From Streptomyces toyocaensis (GTDB taxonomy: Bacteria > Actinomycetota > Actinomycetes > Streptomycetales > Streptomycetaceae), in NCBI RefSeq assembly GCF_000725125.1, contig NZ_JFCB01000022.1:1-64000 (forward strand): 64,000 nucleotides of DNA. Direction: 5' to 3'. A program made the translations under genes and the position numbers. Position 1 is the first letter of the stretch. Every line of letters starts with the position of its first letter. The notes beneath the pieces were generated by a model that worked only from the letters and a program-made list of their open reading frames with translations, had not been told where the DNA came from and ran no database searches. Shown here piece by piece: positions 19,018-27,035 of this stretch.

Positions 19018-19229
19018 CACCGGACCACATGGCCATCTACGAGCACTATGCCCGCAGCGGAATGCGCACCTCGGCATCGCCCTCACGCACCCGGACGCTA
19101 CTGCCGCTACACGGAAGCGATCGACCAGTTCCTGGGGACGCCCCAGACCTCATCCGCAACTGGACCGCCCGCGAAATGGTGTATCGGCACCACGGATATC
19201 TCGCCGAGGACTCCGGCGACGAAAGGTAA
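19018..19229 (+). pseudogene. Unrecognised small gene scrambled by frameshifts
   Basis: Three frames give a coherent-looking peptide when joined: MAIYEHYARSGMR, then LGIALTHP, then RYCRYTEAIDQFLG, then DAPDLIRNWTAREMVYRHHG to a TAA stop at 19227-19229. Each switch needs a single-base change. I do not recognise the family. The pieces have ordinary protein composition, unlike shadow frames here, so I read it as a decaying gene of unknown function with an undefined start. Confidence 0.3.
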
Positions 19230-19792
19230 AGAACGCCGCTGACGTGCCAGCCGCCAGGCCGTGTCGTAAGATATACGGCCGCGTTCTTGAGCACGAAGCC
19301 GCAGGGCCAGGAAGCTGGTTGCCGGGTCGAGCAGCCAGCGCAGGGCGGCTACTTCATCGGGCCGCGCCCGCCTCAGTGGCGGGGAGCGGCTCTCCCGCGT
19401 CACTGGCACACGAGGGCACGTCAGTCGCTGGTGGCTCGCCCGGCGCCAGCCAGGAGGGCGCGTCGCTCCATCCCATCTGAGCAGTGCACAGCCGCTGACC
19501 GTCGGCCTTCTGGATGGCGCGGATGATCCGGGCAGGCCGCCCGCCAGGGGGAATTGCAGCAATTGCCCGCAAGGTAAGCAGCCCCGCAACCGGCCCAGTC
19601 ACGTCAGCGGTGACAAGGCGTACTGATCACGTCCAACGTCGAGAGGCGGCAGATGCTGGCCCTCTCCTCGGTCGACCACCTCAGCGTAGAGGGCGCCGGG
19701 CGATCATCGCGGAGAACCGCGCGGCATACATCGCCGAGTAGGGCGAATCCGCGTAGTCACTCATCGTCGGCGGCTAGTGACGCGGGTTTCGG
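19230..19792. other. Intergenic or degraded region
   Basis: About 560 bp between the scrambled gene and the SDR gene. No domain, hairpin or start context that I can support. Confidence 0.4.
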
Positions 19793-20629
19793 TCACCGGG
19801 CGGGTGTGGCCGCCACTGAGTGGGCGACGTCGCGATGAGCTTCGTGTTCGGCGAGCCGGCCGGTGAGGGCGGCGCGGACGTCTTCGTAGGTGTCGGGGCC
19901 GAGCGGGAGGCGAAGCGGGGTCGCGCCGGAGTCAACGAGGTCGATCATCGCCTCCGTGAGTTTCTCTGCGTTGTTGGGCACCGGGAAGTGGCCGCCGAGG
20001 AACGCCTGCCGGGTGTCGGCCGCGGGGGTGTTCTCGTACTCGGGCAGGGGCGGTGCGATGTCCAGCGACGTGCCGAAGCTGGTGGGGGCCGCGCCCGGCT
20101 CGATGATGGTCAGGGCCAGGCCGAACGGCGCGATCTCGCGGGCGACGGTCTCGCAGAACCCCTCGATGCCCCACTTGGAGGCGTGGTAGTAGCCGAGGCT
20201 GGGGTAGGTCGTCTGACCGCCCGCGGTGGACACCTGCAGGATGCGGCCTCGGGCCTGGGCGCGCAGGTGCGGGAGGGCGGCACGGATGACCTGGATCGAG
20301 CCGAGCAGGTTGGTGTCGATGACGCGCCGGATTTGTCCGTCGGACGCCTCCTCGACGGACGCGAGAACGCCGTAGCCGGCGTTGTTGACGACGACGTCGA
20401 TCGTGCCGAGGGTCTCAAACGCCTCGTCGACGACGCGACGCACTCGCTCGGTGTCGGTGACATCGAGCGGGGCGGTCCAGAGCCGGTCGCCGTGTTCGGC
20501 GCGGAGGTCATCGAGAGCCTCGGGCCGGCGGAGCGTGGCGGCAACGCGGTCGCCACGGGCCAGCAGGTGTTCGGTGAGCAGTCGCCCGAAGCCTGAGGAG
20601 GTGCCGGTGATGAACCAGGTGGTGGTCAT
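19793..20629 (-). CDS. SDR family oxidoreductase
   Basis: 278 residues. Classical SDR signatures: nucleotide loop TGTSSGFG near residue 8, VVNNAGYG, and the active-site YxxxK as YYHASKWGIEGFCETVA. Length and the ~90-residue substrate domain after the active site (PPLPEYENTPA) fit the group acting on unknown aldehydes, ketones or alcohols with NADP(H). Followed on the same strand, in transcription order, by nothing close; upstream is the SnoaL-like gene at 20789-21223, and the XRE regulator at 21421 is divergent. The three genes are a recurring Streptomyces arrangement in which the XRE protein controls the redox genes. Confidence 0.9.
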   Translation of the reverse strand: MTTTWFITGTSSGFGRLLTEHLLARGDRVAATLRRPEALDDLRAEHGDRLWTAPLDVTDTERVRRVVDEAFETLGTIDVVVNNAGYGVLASVEEASDGQIRRVIDTNLLGSIQVIRAALPHLRAQARGRILQVSTAGGQTTYPSLGYYHASKWGIEGFCETVAREIAPFGLALTIIEPGAAPTSFGTSLDIAPPLPEYENTPAADTRQAFLGGHFPVPNNAEKLTEAMIDLVDSGATPLRLPLGPDTYEDVRAALTGRLAEHEAHRDVAHSVAATPAR

Positions 20630-20788
20630 GATTTTCCTTCGCTGTGTGGTGCGCGTGGCTGGTCGCGGTGACGCTGATGCGGATAGGGGTCATCAATGCG
20701 ACGGCCTGGGCCTGGGCTGGGATGAGTCGGCCGAGTTGCTCGCGCTGCCGTGGGGCAACTCGGCCGGAATCTTGTCGAGGTGCCGTCG

Positions 20789-21223
20789 TCAGCGGGTGCC
20801 CGCCTCGGCGCGCGCGTAGAACGCGGCGAGCTCGTGGGGGTTCTTGGTGTAGACGTCGATCTTGCGCACCGTGCCGTCCTCGACCTGGTGGATCTCGACC
20901 ATGGTCAGCGGGAACTCCTCACCGGTCGTGTGGGCCGTGAGCGTTCCGGTGAGCCTTCCGATGACGCCGGCCGGGCCTTCGAACACCTCGGCATCGGTGA
21001 TGGCGACGTTGGCGTAGCCCATCATCGCGCCCAGGATCGACTGCACGAACAACTCGCGGCCCTGGTGCACGCCGCCGTAGGGGAGCTGGGTCGGCTCGTC
21101 GATGATCACCTCGGGGGCGAGCTTGGCCAGGACACCCGGCACGTCGCCCTTGCTCAGCGCGTCATACAGCCCTCGCACGACCTGCGCGGGGCTCTCCGCC
21201 AGCGTCTTCATCTGGTTGCTCAT
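20789..21223 (-). CDS. SnoaL-like/NTF2-fold protein
   Basis: 144 residues from the ATG giving MSNQMKTLAESPAQVVRGLY (AAGGG upstream). A longer frame to 21391 is antisense-like and has no ribosome site. Family features: VVRGLYDALSKGDVPGVLAK, the EVIIDEP strand, and LTMVEIHQVEDGTVRKIDVY. NTF2-fold proteins of this type are small isomerases, hydrolases or binding proteins. Precedes the SDR gene on the same strand by 160 bp and is divergent from the XRE regulator. Confidence 0.85.
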   Translation of the reverse strand: MSNQMKTLAESPAQVVRGLYDALSKGDVPGVLAKLAPEVIIDEPTQLPYGGVHQGRELFVQSILGAMMGYANVAITDAEVFEGPAGVIGRLTGTLTAHTTGEEFPLTMVEIHQVEDGTVRKIDVYTKNPHELAAFYARAEAGTR

Positions 21224-21420
21224 CTTGCGTGCCCTTCGGTTTTGTTCCGGTACTGGAAAGGTCGGCCGACCCGGGGGCACATGCGTCCTCGCACCGGTCG
21301 GTCCCCAGAGGATTGGGGCACGCACCATGCAACGGCAGGAGGGCGTGACGTGGGAGTTTCTGCTGTGAGGGGTACTGGCAGGGTCCCCCACTGCTCGCGT
21401 GGCCTGCCTACCCTGTCGTC

Positions 21421-22320
21421 ATGGGCAACCGGGACGCAGTCAGCGCTTTCCTCCGCTCCCGACGCGACAAGATCGCCCCCGAGCAGGCGGGTCTGCCGAC
21501 CTACGGTCAGCGGCGGGTACCCGGACTGCGCAGAGGAGAGGTCGCCACGCTCGCCGGGGTCAGCGTCGAGTACTACACGCGCTTGGAGCGCGGCAACCTC
21601 CAAGGTGTCTCCGACAGCGTGCTGGACGCCCTGGCTCGCGCCCTGCGGCTGGATGCCACCGAGCGCATGTACCTGTACGACCTCGCCCGCGCTGCCGGGC
21701 CGGCGCCGGAGGCGCGGGCACGGCAGCGGGAGGTCCGGCCGACGCTGAGGCCGAGCGTGGCGCGGATCGTCGTAGGCATGCCGGGGATGCCGGCATACGT
21801 GATGAACAACCGCCTCGACACGCTGGCCGCCAACCCACTGGGCCGGGCCCTGTACTCGGAGATGTACGCCGACCCGACCTGCGGGGCGAACGTCGCCCGG
21901 TTCGCGTTCTTCAATCCAGCAGCCAGGCGGTTCTACACCGACTGGGAGCGCATGGCCCGCTTCGCCGTGGGCGCGCTGCGCGTCGAGGCGGGGAAGAGCC
22001 CATACGACCGGGAGCTGTCGAACCTGATCGGTGAACTGTCCACCCGCAGCGACACCTTCCGCGTGATGTGGGGATCTCACGACGTGCATGTCTTCCGCGA
22101 GAGCACCAAACGCCTCAACCATCCGCTCGTCGGCGACCTGGAACTCGATCAGGAGACCATGAGCCTGCCGGGCGAAAGCGGCCTGAGCGTGGTTGTCTAC
22201 AGCGCGCCCCCCAAAACCGCCGCCGAGGACGGACTGAAGCTGCTCGCCAGCTGGTCCGCCACGACCGGACAGGAGCAGGACGCGGAATCCACCAGCAAGC
22301 CGTCGACCCGGCAGCCCTGA
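21421..22320 (+). CDS. XRE-family regulator with MmyB-like C-terminal domain
   Basis: 299 residues. N-terminal helix-turn-helix of the type QRRVPGLRRGEVATLAGVSV EYYTRLERG (residues ~24-55), followed by DALARALRLDATERMYLYDL. The C-terminal ~180 residues match the MmyB ligand-binding domain (NRLDTLAANPLGRALYSEMY, GSHDVHVF, HPLVGDLELD), which in related proteins binds fatty acids. In Streptomyces such regulators sit divergent to one or two SDR/oxidoreductase genes, as here. Start ATG at 21421. Confidence 0.92.
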   Translation: MGNRDAVSAFLRSRRDKIAPEQAGLPTYGQRRVPGLRRGEVATLAGVSVEYYTRLERGNLQGVSDSVLDALARALRLDATERMYLYDLARAAGPAPEARARQREVRPTLRPSVARIVVGMPGMPAYVMNNRLDTLAANPLGRALYSEMYADPTCGANVARFAFFNPAARRFYTDWERMARFAVGALRVEAGKSPYDRELSNLIGELSTRSDTFRVMWGSHDVHVFRESTKRLNHPLVGDLELDQETMSLPGESGLSVVVYSAPPKTAAEDGLKLLASWSATTGQEQDAESTSKPSTRQP

Positions 22321-22440
22321 CGGGCTACATCTGCCCGAAGAACCGCTCCACCCCGCTTTGCGGCCACCTGCGGAGCACATGTGCTGGGGAATCCCAGGCT
22401 CTGCCGTGAGCTACGAGCCCCTCCGCAAGCTGGCCTTGGT

Positions 22441-22540
22441 ACTGGTGAGCTAGCCTATTCAACTGTCGCCAGTTCTCGGTGGAGTCCAGCAAGATGGTGA
22501 CCGTGTGTGTTCGCCGGGGGTGCACCGGCTTCGCGTTCCT
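22441..22540 (-). repeat. Degenerate repeat: tail of recombinase-like gene, copy 1
   Basis: About 100 bp aligns with 26162-26260 in the same orientation. Shared blocks include TTCAACTGTCGCCAGT and CTGACCGTGTGTGGTCGCCG-like sequence. Read leftward, this copy keeps only a corrupted version of the end of the recombinase-like gene recognised at 26215-26420, plus its 3' flank. It lies between the XRE gene and the LysR stop. Confidence 0.6.
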
Positions 22541-22548
22541 CACCGTGA

Positions 22549-23472
22549 CTACGACTGGACGCTCTTCAAAGCCTCGACCAGCAGCGTGACCAACTCGTTG
22601 ATGATCGGGGGGCGGATGCCGGGTCTGCTCACGGCAAGGACCTCGCGGTGGAGCGGTGCGACCTCGGGCGGAAGAACAACCCGTTCGACTCCTGGCCGGT
22701 CGTTCTCTCCACTGATGAGAGTGGCCGGGATCAGACCCACCGCCAATCCGGCTCTGATCATGGCCAACATGCTGTGCAGGTCTTCGGTTTCCAGCGTTAC
22801 GTCGGGAGAGATCCCCAGTTCTCCGGCCCAGCGATGCAGCAAACGCCGATCGGGACTGTGTGCATGGCCTGAGGTCCATTCCATCTCAAGGCATTCCGCC
22901 AGTTCCAACGGGCGACGGCCCGGCCGTGGGCCCGTGACGAGGACCAGCGGCTCGTGCCCCAGGGAGGTGATGGTCCACTCACCGGAAGTGGTCGGTGGGT
23001 CCTCGGGCAGGTATCGGTAGGCGATGAGCAGATCCAGGCCCCCCGATTTGACCCTGGGCAACCCTTCTTGTGTCTCCACGATGATGAGGCGGATGCGGGC
23101 GCCGCGGCCACGGGGCTTGAGAGCAGACAGAATCCCGGGGAACAGGTGGCTCATCGCGCTGGGGTAGGCGCCGACGCGCAATTCGGCGATTTCACAGTTC
23201 GAGATGCCGTTGGCGGCGTCCTGGAATCGGGCGGTCGCCTCGAAGAGTGTCTCGGTCGCTTGCGCGAGGGAGCGGCCGGCCGCAGTCAGGATCAGCCGGC
23301 TGCCAGGGCGGCGGACGAGCAGCTCGATGCCCATGTCGCGCTCCAGCACGGCGATGTGCTGGGACACCGCGGAGGGCACGTAGCCGAGGGCTGCTGCGGC
23401 TTCGGCCATGGAGCCACAGCTCACCACGGCCATGAAGGTGGACAGGAGCTTCAGGTCGGGCTGAGCCTTCAT
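22549..23472 (-). CDS. LysR-family transcriptional regulator
   Basis: 307 residues. Winged helix at the N-terminus: LLSTFMAVVSCGSMAEAAAA, then YVPSAVSQHIAVLERDMGIE. The C-terminal ~210 residues are the LysR substrate-binding domain (AELRVGAYPSAMSHLFPGIL, LVLVTGPRPGRRP). Ends close to a relic repeat at 22540 and starts about 120 bp from the left end of the IS element, so its natural neighbour and target genes have probably been displaced. Effector unknown. Confidence 0.9.
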   Translation of the reverse strand: MKAQPDLKLLSTFMAVVSCGSMAEAAAALGYVPSAVSQHIAVLERDMGIELLVRRPGSRLILTAAGRSLAQATETLFEATARFQDAANGISNCEIAELRVGAYPSAMSHLFPGILSALKPRGRGARIRLIIVETQEGLPRVKSGGLDLLIAYRYLPEDPPTTSGEWTITSLGHEPLVLVTGPRPGRRPLELAECLEMEWTSGHAHSPDRRLLHRWAGELGISPDVTLETEDLHSMLAMIRAGLAVGLIPATLISGENDRPGVERVVLPPEVAPLHREVLAVSRPGIRPPIINELVTLLVEALKSVQS

Positions 23473-23592
23473 GGATTGTGAACTCTCTCTTCTTGGTCCA
23501 TCGCTTTACGTGTTCTGCTGCCGGGTGCCAGAGTCTAGGCAACCTGCCGGAAGAACGCGCCTCACCTGCGCTGTCGCCCACCGCTCCCTAAG

Positions 23593-23612
23593 GGCTGTCC
23601 CGTAAATGATCT
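23593..23612. repeat. IS left terminal inverted repeat
   Basis: GGCTGTCCCGTAAATGATCT. Exact complement of 24852-24871. Confidence 0.92.
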
Positions 23613-23656
23613 CTGAGTGGCCTCGGGCATGGTGGGTTGCTGTACAGCTGGGTGGT

Positions 23657-24457
23657 CTATCCGGCGAGGGTGAGGTTGTGCATCCGTGCGATGCCGAGCA
23701 TGGCGTGGTGGACGCCATCGCCTTTCAGGCGGCAGTCGCGGAGGATTTTCCAGGTCTTCATGCGGGCGAAGACGTGCTCGACGCGGGCGCGGATCTGCTT
23801 GTGGGACGTGTTGTGGGCCTGCTTCCAGTCGGACAGTTCTTCCCCTTTGCGTCGTCGGTGGGGCGTCACGAGCCCGGTGCCCGGATAGCCGCCGTCGGCG
23901 ATGGTCAGGGTCGTGCCGACGGCGGCCTTCGCGCCGGACTCCTCCCACGCCTTGCAGTCGTTGCGGTTGCCGGGCAGGGGCCGGCCGACCACCACGACCA
24001 GGCGGGTGTCGGCGTCGATGACGACCTGGTGGTTGGTGGAGTACCGGTAGTTCTTGGACTGCTCGGCGATGGTGTGATCGCGGGTGGGCACCAGGGTGCC
24101 GTCCACGATCAGCACGGTGTCTTTCGCGAACCGCTTGCGGGGCTGAAGGGCGAGCATCGGGCCGAGGTGATCGATGATCCGGTCTGCCGCGGATTTGGAA
24201 ATCCCGAACAGCGGGGCCAGTTGGCGCATGGTCAGGTTTGTTCGCCAGTAGGCCGCGACCAGCAGCACCCGGTCCTCCAATGGCAGGCTCCACGGCCGGC
24301 CCCTGCGGACCGCGTCCGCACCCTCGCGCCGCAGAACCGTCACCAGCTTCCCGAACTGCCGCGGGCTCAGCCCGGTGAACGGGACTATCCAGGACGGCTC
24401 CGACGCCGTGATCACACCAGCCACCGCAAGATCGTTCCATGACGTCCGGCACAACAT
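23657..24457 (-). CDS. IS5-family DDE transposase
   Basis: 266 residues. The N-terminal HTH region includes RQFGKLVTVLRREGADAV and YWRTNLTMRQLAPLFGISKS. Catalytic DDE core: first Asp in VLIVDGTLVPTRDH, second in LTIADGGYPGTG, Glu in RARVEHVFARMKTWKIL (the IS5 YREK-like region). Complete from start to stop with no frame break, unlike every other transposase in the window. The upstream GTG/TTG alternatives do not add conserved sequence. Confidence 0.92.
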   Translation of the reverse strand: MLCRTSWNDLAVAGVITASEPSWIVPFTGLSPRQFGKLVTVLRREGADAVRRGRPWSLPLEDRVLLVAAYWRTNLTMRQLAPLFGISKSAADRIIDHLGPMLALQPRKRFAKDTVLIVDGTLVPTRDHTIAEQSKNYRYSTNHQVVIDADTRLVVVVGRPLPGNRNDCKAWEESGAKAAVGTTLTIADGGYPGTGLVTPHRRRKGEELSDWKQAHNTSHKQIRARVEHVFARMKTWKILRDCRLKGDGVHHAMLGIARMHNLTLAG

Positions 24458-24470
24458 CGAGAATGCTCAT

Positions 24471-24788
24471 ATGACTGTCGAACTGGTGAGGTTCCTTGAG
24501 GCGCGGCTGGATGAGGAGGCCGACTTGGCCCGGCGCTGCGGCGGTGACGGATGCGGGGAGTGGTCTGCCCACGGACACACGGTCGACTTCTGTCAGGTTG
24601 ACCTCTCCGGCTTTCAACCCACGATTGCTCTGCACGTGGCTCTGCATGACCCGGCCCGCGTCCTGCGCGAGATCGAGGCCAAGCGGCGCATCCTGGCCCG
24701 TCACGCTCGCGACCCCTGGCCGTGCCACGACTTGCGTGACCTTGCTTCGCCCTACACCGACCATCCTGACTTCCCCGCCCGGGCCTGA
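24471..24788 (+). CDS. DUF6221 family protein carried inside the IS
   Basis: 105 residues from the ATG giving MTVELVRFLEARLDEEADLA. Matches DUF6221 as I know it: LVxFLxARLDEDE start, then HDPARVLREIEAKRRILARH and a C-terminal YTDHPDFPA. Function of the domain is unknown. DUF6221 genes are common in Streptomyces integrative elements and phage-like islands. Here the gene lies between the transposase start and the right inverted repeat, divergent from the transposase by 13 bp, so it travels with the element. Confidence 0.75.
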   Translation: MTVELVRFLEARLDEEADLARRCGGDGCGEWSAHGHTVDFCQVDLSGFQPTIALHVALHDPARVLREIEAKRRILARHARDPWPCHDLRDLASPYTDHPDFPARA

Positions 24789-24851
24789 AGCGCAGCAGAT
24801 GAGCTGAGCGCCTGACGAAGCTGCGAGCCTGAACCGAGCCTCGCCTACTGA

Positions 24852-24871
24852 AGATCATTTACGGGACAGCC
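24852..24871. repeat. IS right terminal inverted repeat
   Basis: AGATCATTTACGGGACAGCC. Exact complement of 23593-23612. Confidence 0.92.
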
Positions 24872-24884
24872 TTTAGCCGTCCGC

Positions 24885-26118
24885 ATGACCGCCGCACTTT
24901 TCCCGAAAACCGAGGCCATGACCATCGACCTGACCGCCCTCCGGGCCCACTTCCCCTCCCTCGACCACGGCCTCGCTTTCTTCGACGGCCCGGGCGGAAC
25001 CCAGACCCCCCGCCCCGTCGCCGACGCCATCGCCGCGACACTGACCGGCCCCCTCTCCAACCGAGGGGTTGTCAGCCCGTCCGAGCTCAACGCCGAGCGC
25101 GCCGTCGCGGAGTTCCGCGCCGCCTATGCCGACCTGCTCAATGTGCCCGCCGACGGCGTCGTCCACGGGCGCAGCGCCACCCAGCTCACGTACGACTTCT
25201 CCCGTCACCTGGCCAAGGGCTGGAAGGCCGGCGACGAGATCGTCCTCAGCCGCCTGGACCACGACTCCAACGTCCGCCCCTGGATCCAGGCGGCTGAGCG
25301 CGCCGGAGTGACGATCCGCTGGATCGAGATCGACAGCGAGACCACGGAGGTCGACCTCGATTCGTTCCAGCGGGCGCTGTCGCCCCGGACGCGGCTGGTC
25401 GCGGTCACGGCGGCCTCGAACGTGCTGGGCACCAAGCCGCCCGTCCGCCGGATCGCCGACTTGGCGCACGAGGTCGGTGCCCTGGTGTACGTCGACGGGG
25501 TGCATTACGCCGCCCACCATCTGGTGGATGTGCCCGCGCTGGGCGCGGACCTGTTCGTCTGCTCGCCCTACAAGTTCCTCGGACCGCACTGCGGTGTGCT
25601 CGCGGGAGCGCCCGAACTCCTCGAAATCCTCCCACCCGGACAAGCTCCTGCCGTCCCCCAATACCGTGCCGGAGCGCTTCGAGTTCGGCACGCTGCCCTA
25701 CGAGATCCTCGCGGGCGCCACCGCCGCCGTGGACTTCCTAGCCGCGATCGACCCGGGCACGCGGGCCACACGCAGGGAGCAACTCGCCCATGCGCTGGGC
25801 TCCCTGCACGAGCACGAGCAGGTGCTGCGCACGAGGCTGGAAGAGGGGCTGCGCGCGCTGGGCGACGCCGTCACCCTGCACTCGAAAGCAGCCGACCGCA
25901 CCCCGACCCTGCTGATGACCCTCGAAGGCCGCGACGCCCGGGAGGCCCAGGTGTATCTGGCCGCACGCGACGTCCTGGCCCCCGCCGGGTCGTTCTACGC
26001 GTACGAGCCCTTCGCCGCCCTGAAGCTGGGGGACCCCGCCCTGCGGGTTGGCCTGGCGCCGTACAACACCGCCGACGACGTGGACAGGCTCCTCGACGGT
26101 CTTTCCTCTCTTCTCTGA
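24885..26118 (+). pseudogene. Class V aminotransferase-fold PLP enzyme (cysteine desulfurase-like), frameshifted
   Basis: Fold-type I PLP protein of the cysteine desulfurase-like subfamily. Features: FFDGPGGTQTPRPVADAIA near the N-terminus, HGRSATQLTYDFSRHLAKGW, LSRLDHDSNVRPW, VYVDGVHYAAHH, and the PLP lysine in SPYKFLGPHCG. The first frame runs into a non-homologous tail after LLEIL (about 25630). A second frame carries on with HPDKLLPSPNTVPERFEFGT and GDPALRVGLAPYNTADDVDR to the stop at 26118. One extra C in CTCCCAC near 25633 explains it. Start 24885 or, better matching the family, 24918. An IS element ends 10 bp upstream, so the native promoter is lost. Confidence 0.8.
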
Positions 26119-26161
26119 AGCTTGTCGTCGAACGACAACTGGTTCGGGCTGGGGGTCCCGT

Positions 26162-26260
26162 ACTGGTGGGCTCTCGCATTCAACTGTCGCCAGTGCCCCG
26201 GGGAAGCCAGCCTCTGACCGTGTGTGGTCGCCGGGGGCGTATCGGCTCCAGGTTCCTCCG
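26162..26260 (-). repeat. Degenerate repeat: recombinase-like tail, copy 2
   Basis: Pairs with 22441-22540 (same orientation). Includes the end of the recombinase-like relic and about 50 bp of its 3' flank. Confidence 0.6.
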
Positions 26261-26420
26261 GCTTCGCCGACGAGCTTGGTCGTGGTGACGTGGTGATAGC
26301 CGAGGGCGTCGGCGACGACGGGGGCCGGTATCTCCAGGACGTGCTGGCGAATCGCCGCAGCCCGACCGGCAGTCGTGGGGACGCCGAGGTCATTGCTCAG
26401 GTCGACGAGCCCTCCGTAAG
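26215..26420 (-). pseudogene. Site-specific recombinase/integrase-like C-terminal remnant
   Basis: Read leftward the fragment encodes DLSNDLGVPTTAGRAAAIRQ, HVLEIPAPVVADALGYHH and AGGTWSRYAPGDHTRS. This block is the usual C-terminus of a Streptomyces integrase-like protein associated with mobile islands. Everything upstream (catalytic domain) is missing. Assignment is from memory of this tail; the exact recombinase family is unsure. Confidence 0.5.
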
Positions 26421-26635
26421 CGGGCTGCCGTGGTCTCCGCGGCGCCGTCCTCGTCCGGCCGTCCGGGCCGGAGGTGTAAGCGCGATCATGACGACGTCGT
26501 CGGCTGCCTCCACGTGCCGCATCTGCGCGCTATTCTCGCCAAGTAGACCTTCCTGGGCTGGGGGAAGTCGGGTTCGCTCTCAGGAGCCATCCGCAGGTCG
26601 ATCGATGCCCTCGGAGGAGGGCGTACTGACGGTTC

Positions 26636-26832
26636 TCAGACGATCTTCTCGGCGGAGCCGAAGTCCATGTCCATCGGGCGAATGAACGACCAGGTGGAGT
26701 GGATGACGCGCCACTGGGAGTCTCCTTCCTGCTGGTACAGCTCGATGCAGTTGTACTTCATGTCGATGAGGTTGGTGTTCGCGTACAGCTGGTAGGTCAG
26801 TAGGGCCATGTCGTCACCGAACTGCACGCGCG
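26636..26832 (-). pseudogene. NTF2-fold (SnoaL/DUF4440-like) C-terminal remnant
   Basis: About 63 residues: VQFGDDMALLTYQLYANTNL, then IELYQQEG and WRVIHSTWSFIRPMDMDFG. This is the C-terminal half of an NTF2-fold protein with the typical WRVIHSTWS strand. The N-terminal helices are gone, and the frame joins esterase-derived sequence at about 26833. Probably a truncated relic, although an ATG at 26818 keeps it formally open. Confidence 0.55.
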
Positions 26833-27035
26833 GGCTTCAAAAGTCGTACACGACCTCGACCGGTTCGACCCGCACACGCTCGACCGCGTCACCGACGAAG
26901 TCGCCGGGTGGCGACTTTCCCGCTCCCGAGCCCACAGGCTCGTCGACGCCTACGACCAGGGCGGCCGGACCCCGGCCGAGGTACGCGCCGCGCTCATGGC
27001 GGACTACCTCTTCGCCCTCCCCGACCTTGTGCAGG
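26833..27035 (+). pseudogene. Carboxylesterase C-terminal fragment, inverted relative to the rest
   Basis: On the plus strand the frame reads LDRFDPHTLDRVTDEVAGWR, then HRLVDAYDQGGRTPAEVRAA and LMADYLFALPDL. The pattern (L)VDAY...G.TP.E...ALMxDxLFxxP is the segment before the catalytic His in type B carboxylesterases. The N-terminal portion of such an enzyme lies immediately to the right on the opposite strand (27036-27773). This suggests an inversion or two juxtaposed esterase relics. Confidence 0.4.

Larger units (their letters stand above)
23591..24874. mobile_element. IS5-like insertion sequence with DUF6221 passenger
   Basis: Bounded by perfect 20-bp inverted repeats, GGCTGTCCCGTAAATGATCT at 23593-23612 and its complement at 24852-24871. 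Just outside, both ends read A(A/G)G and then TA, so a TA target duplication is likely. The element holds a leftward DDE transposase (23657-24457) and a rightward DUF6221 gene (24471-24788), making it longer (~1.28 kb) than a transposase-only IS5 relative. Inserted 10-15 bp before the start of the class V PLP enzyme gene. Both ends and transposase look intact, so it may be active. Confidence 0.9.

Noticed and set aside
21303..21318. CCCCAGAGGATTGGGG as an XRE operator
   Set aside because: Only five paired bases per arm; too weak to call.
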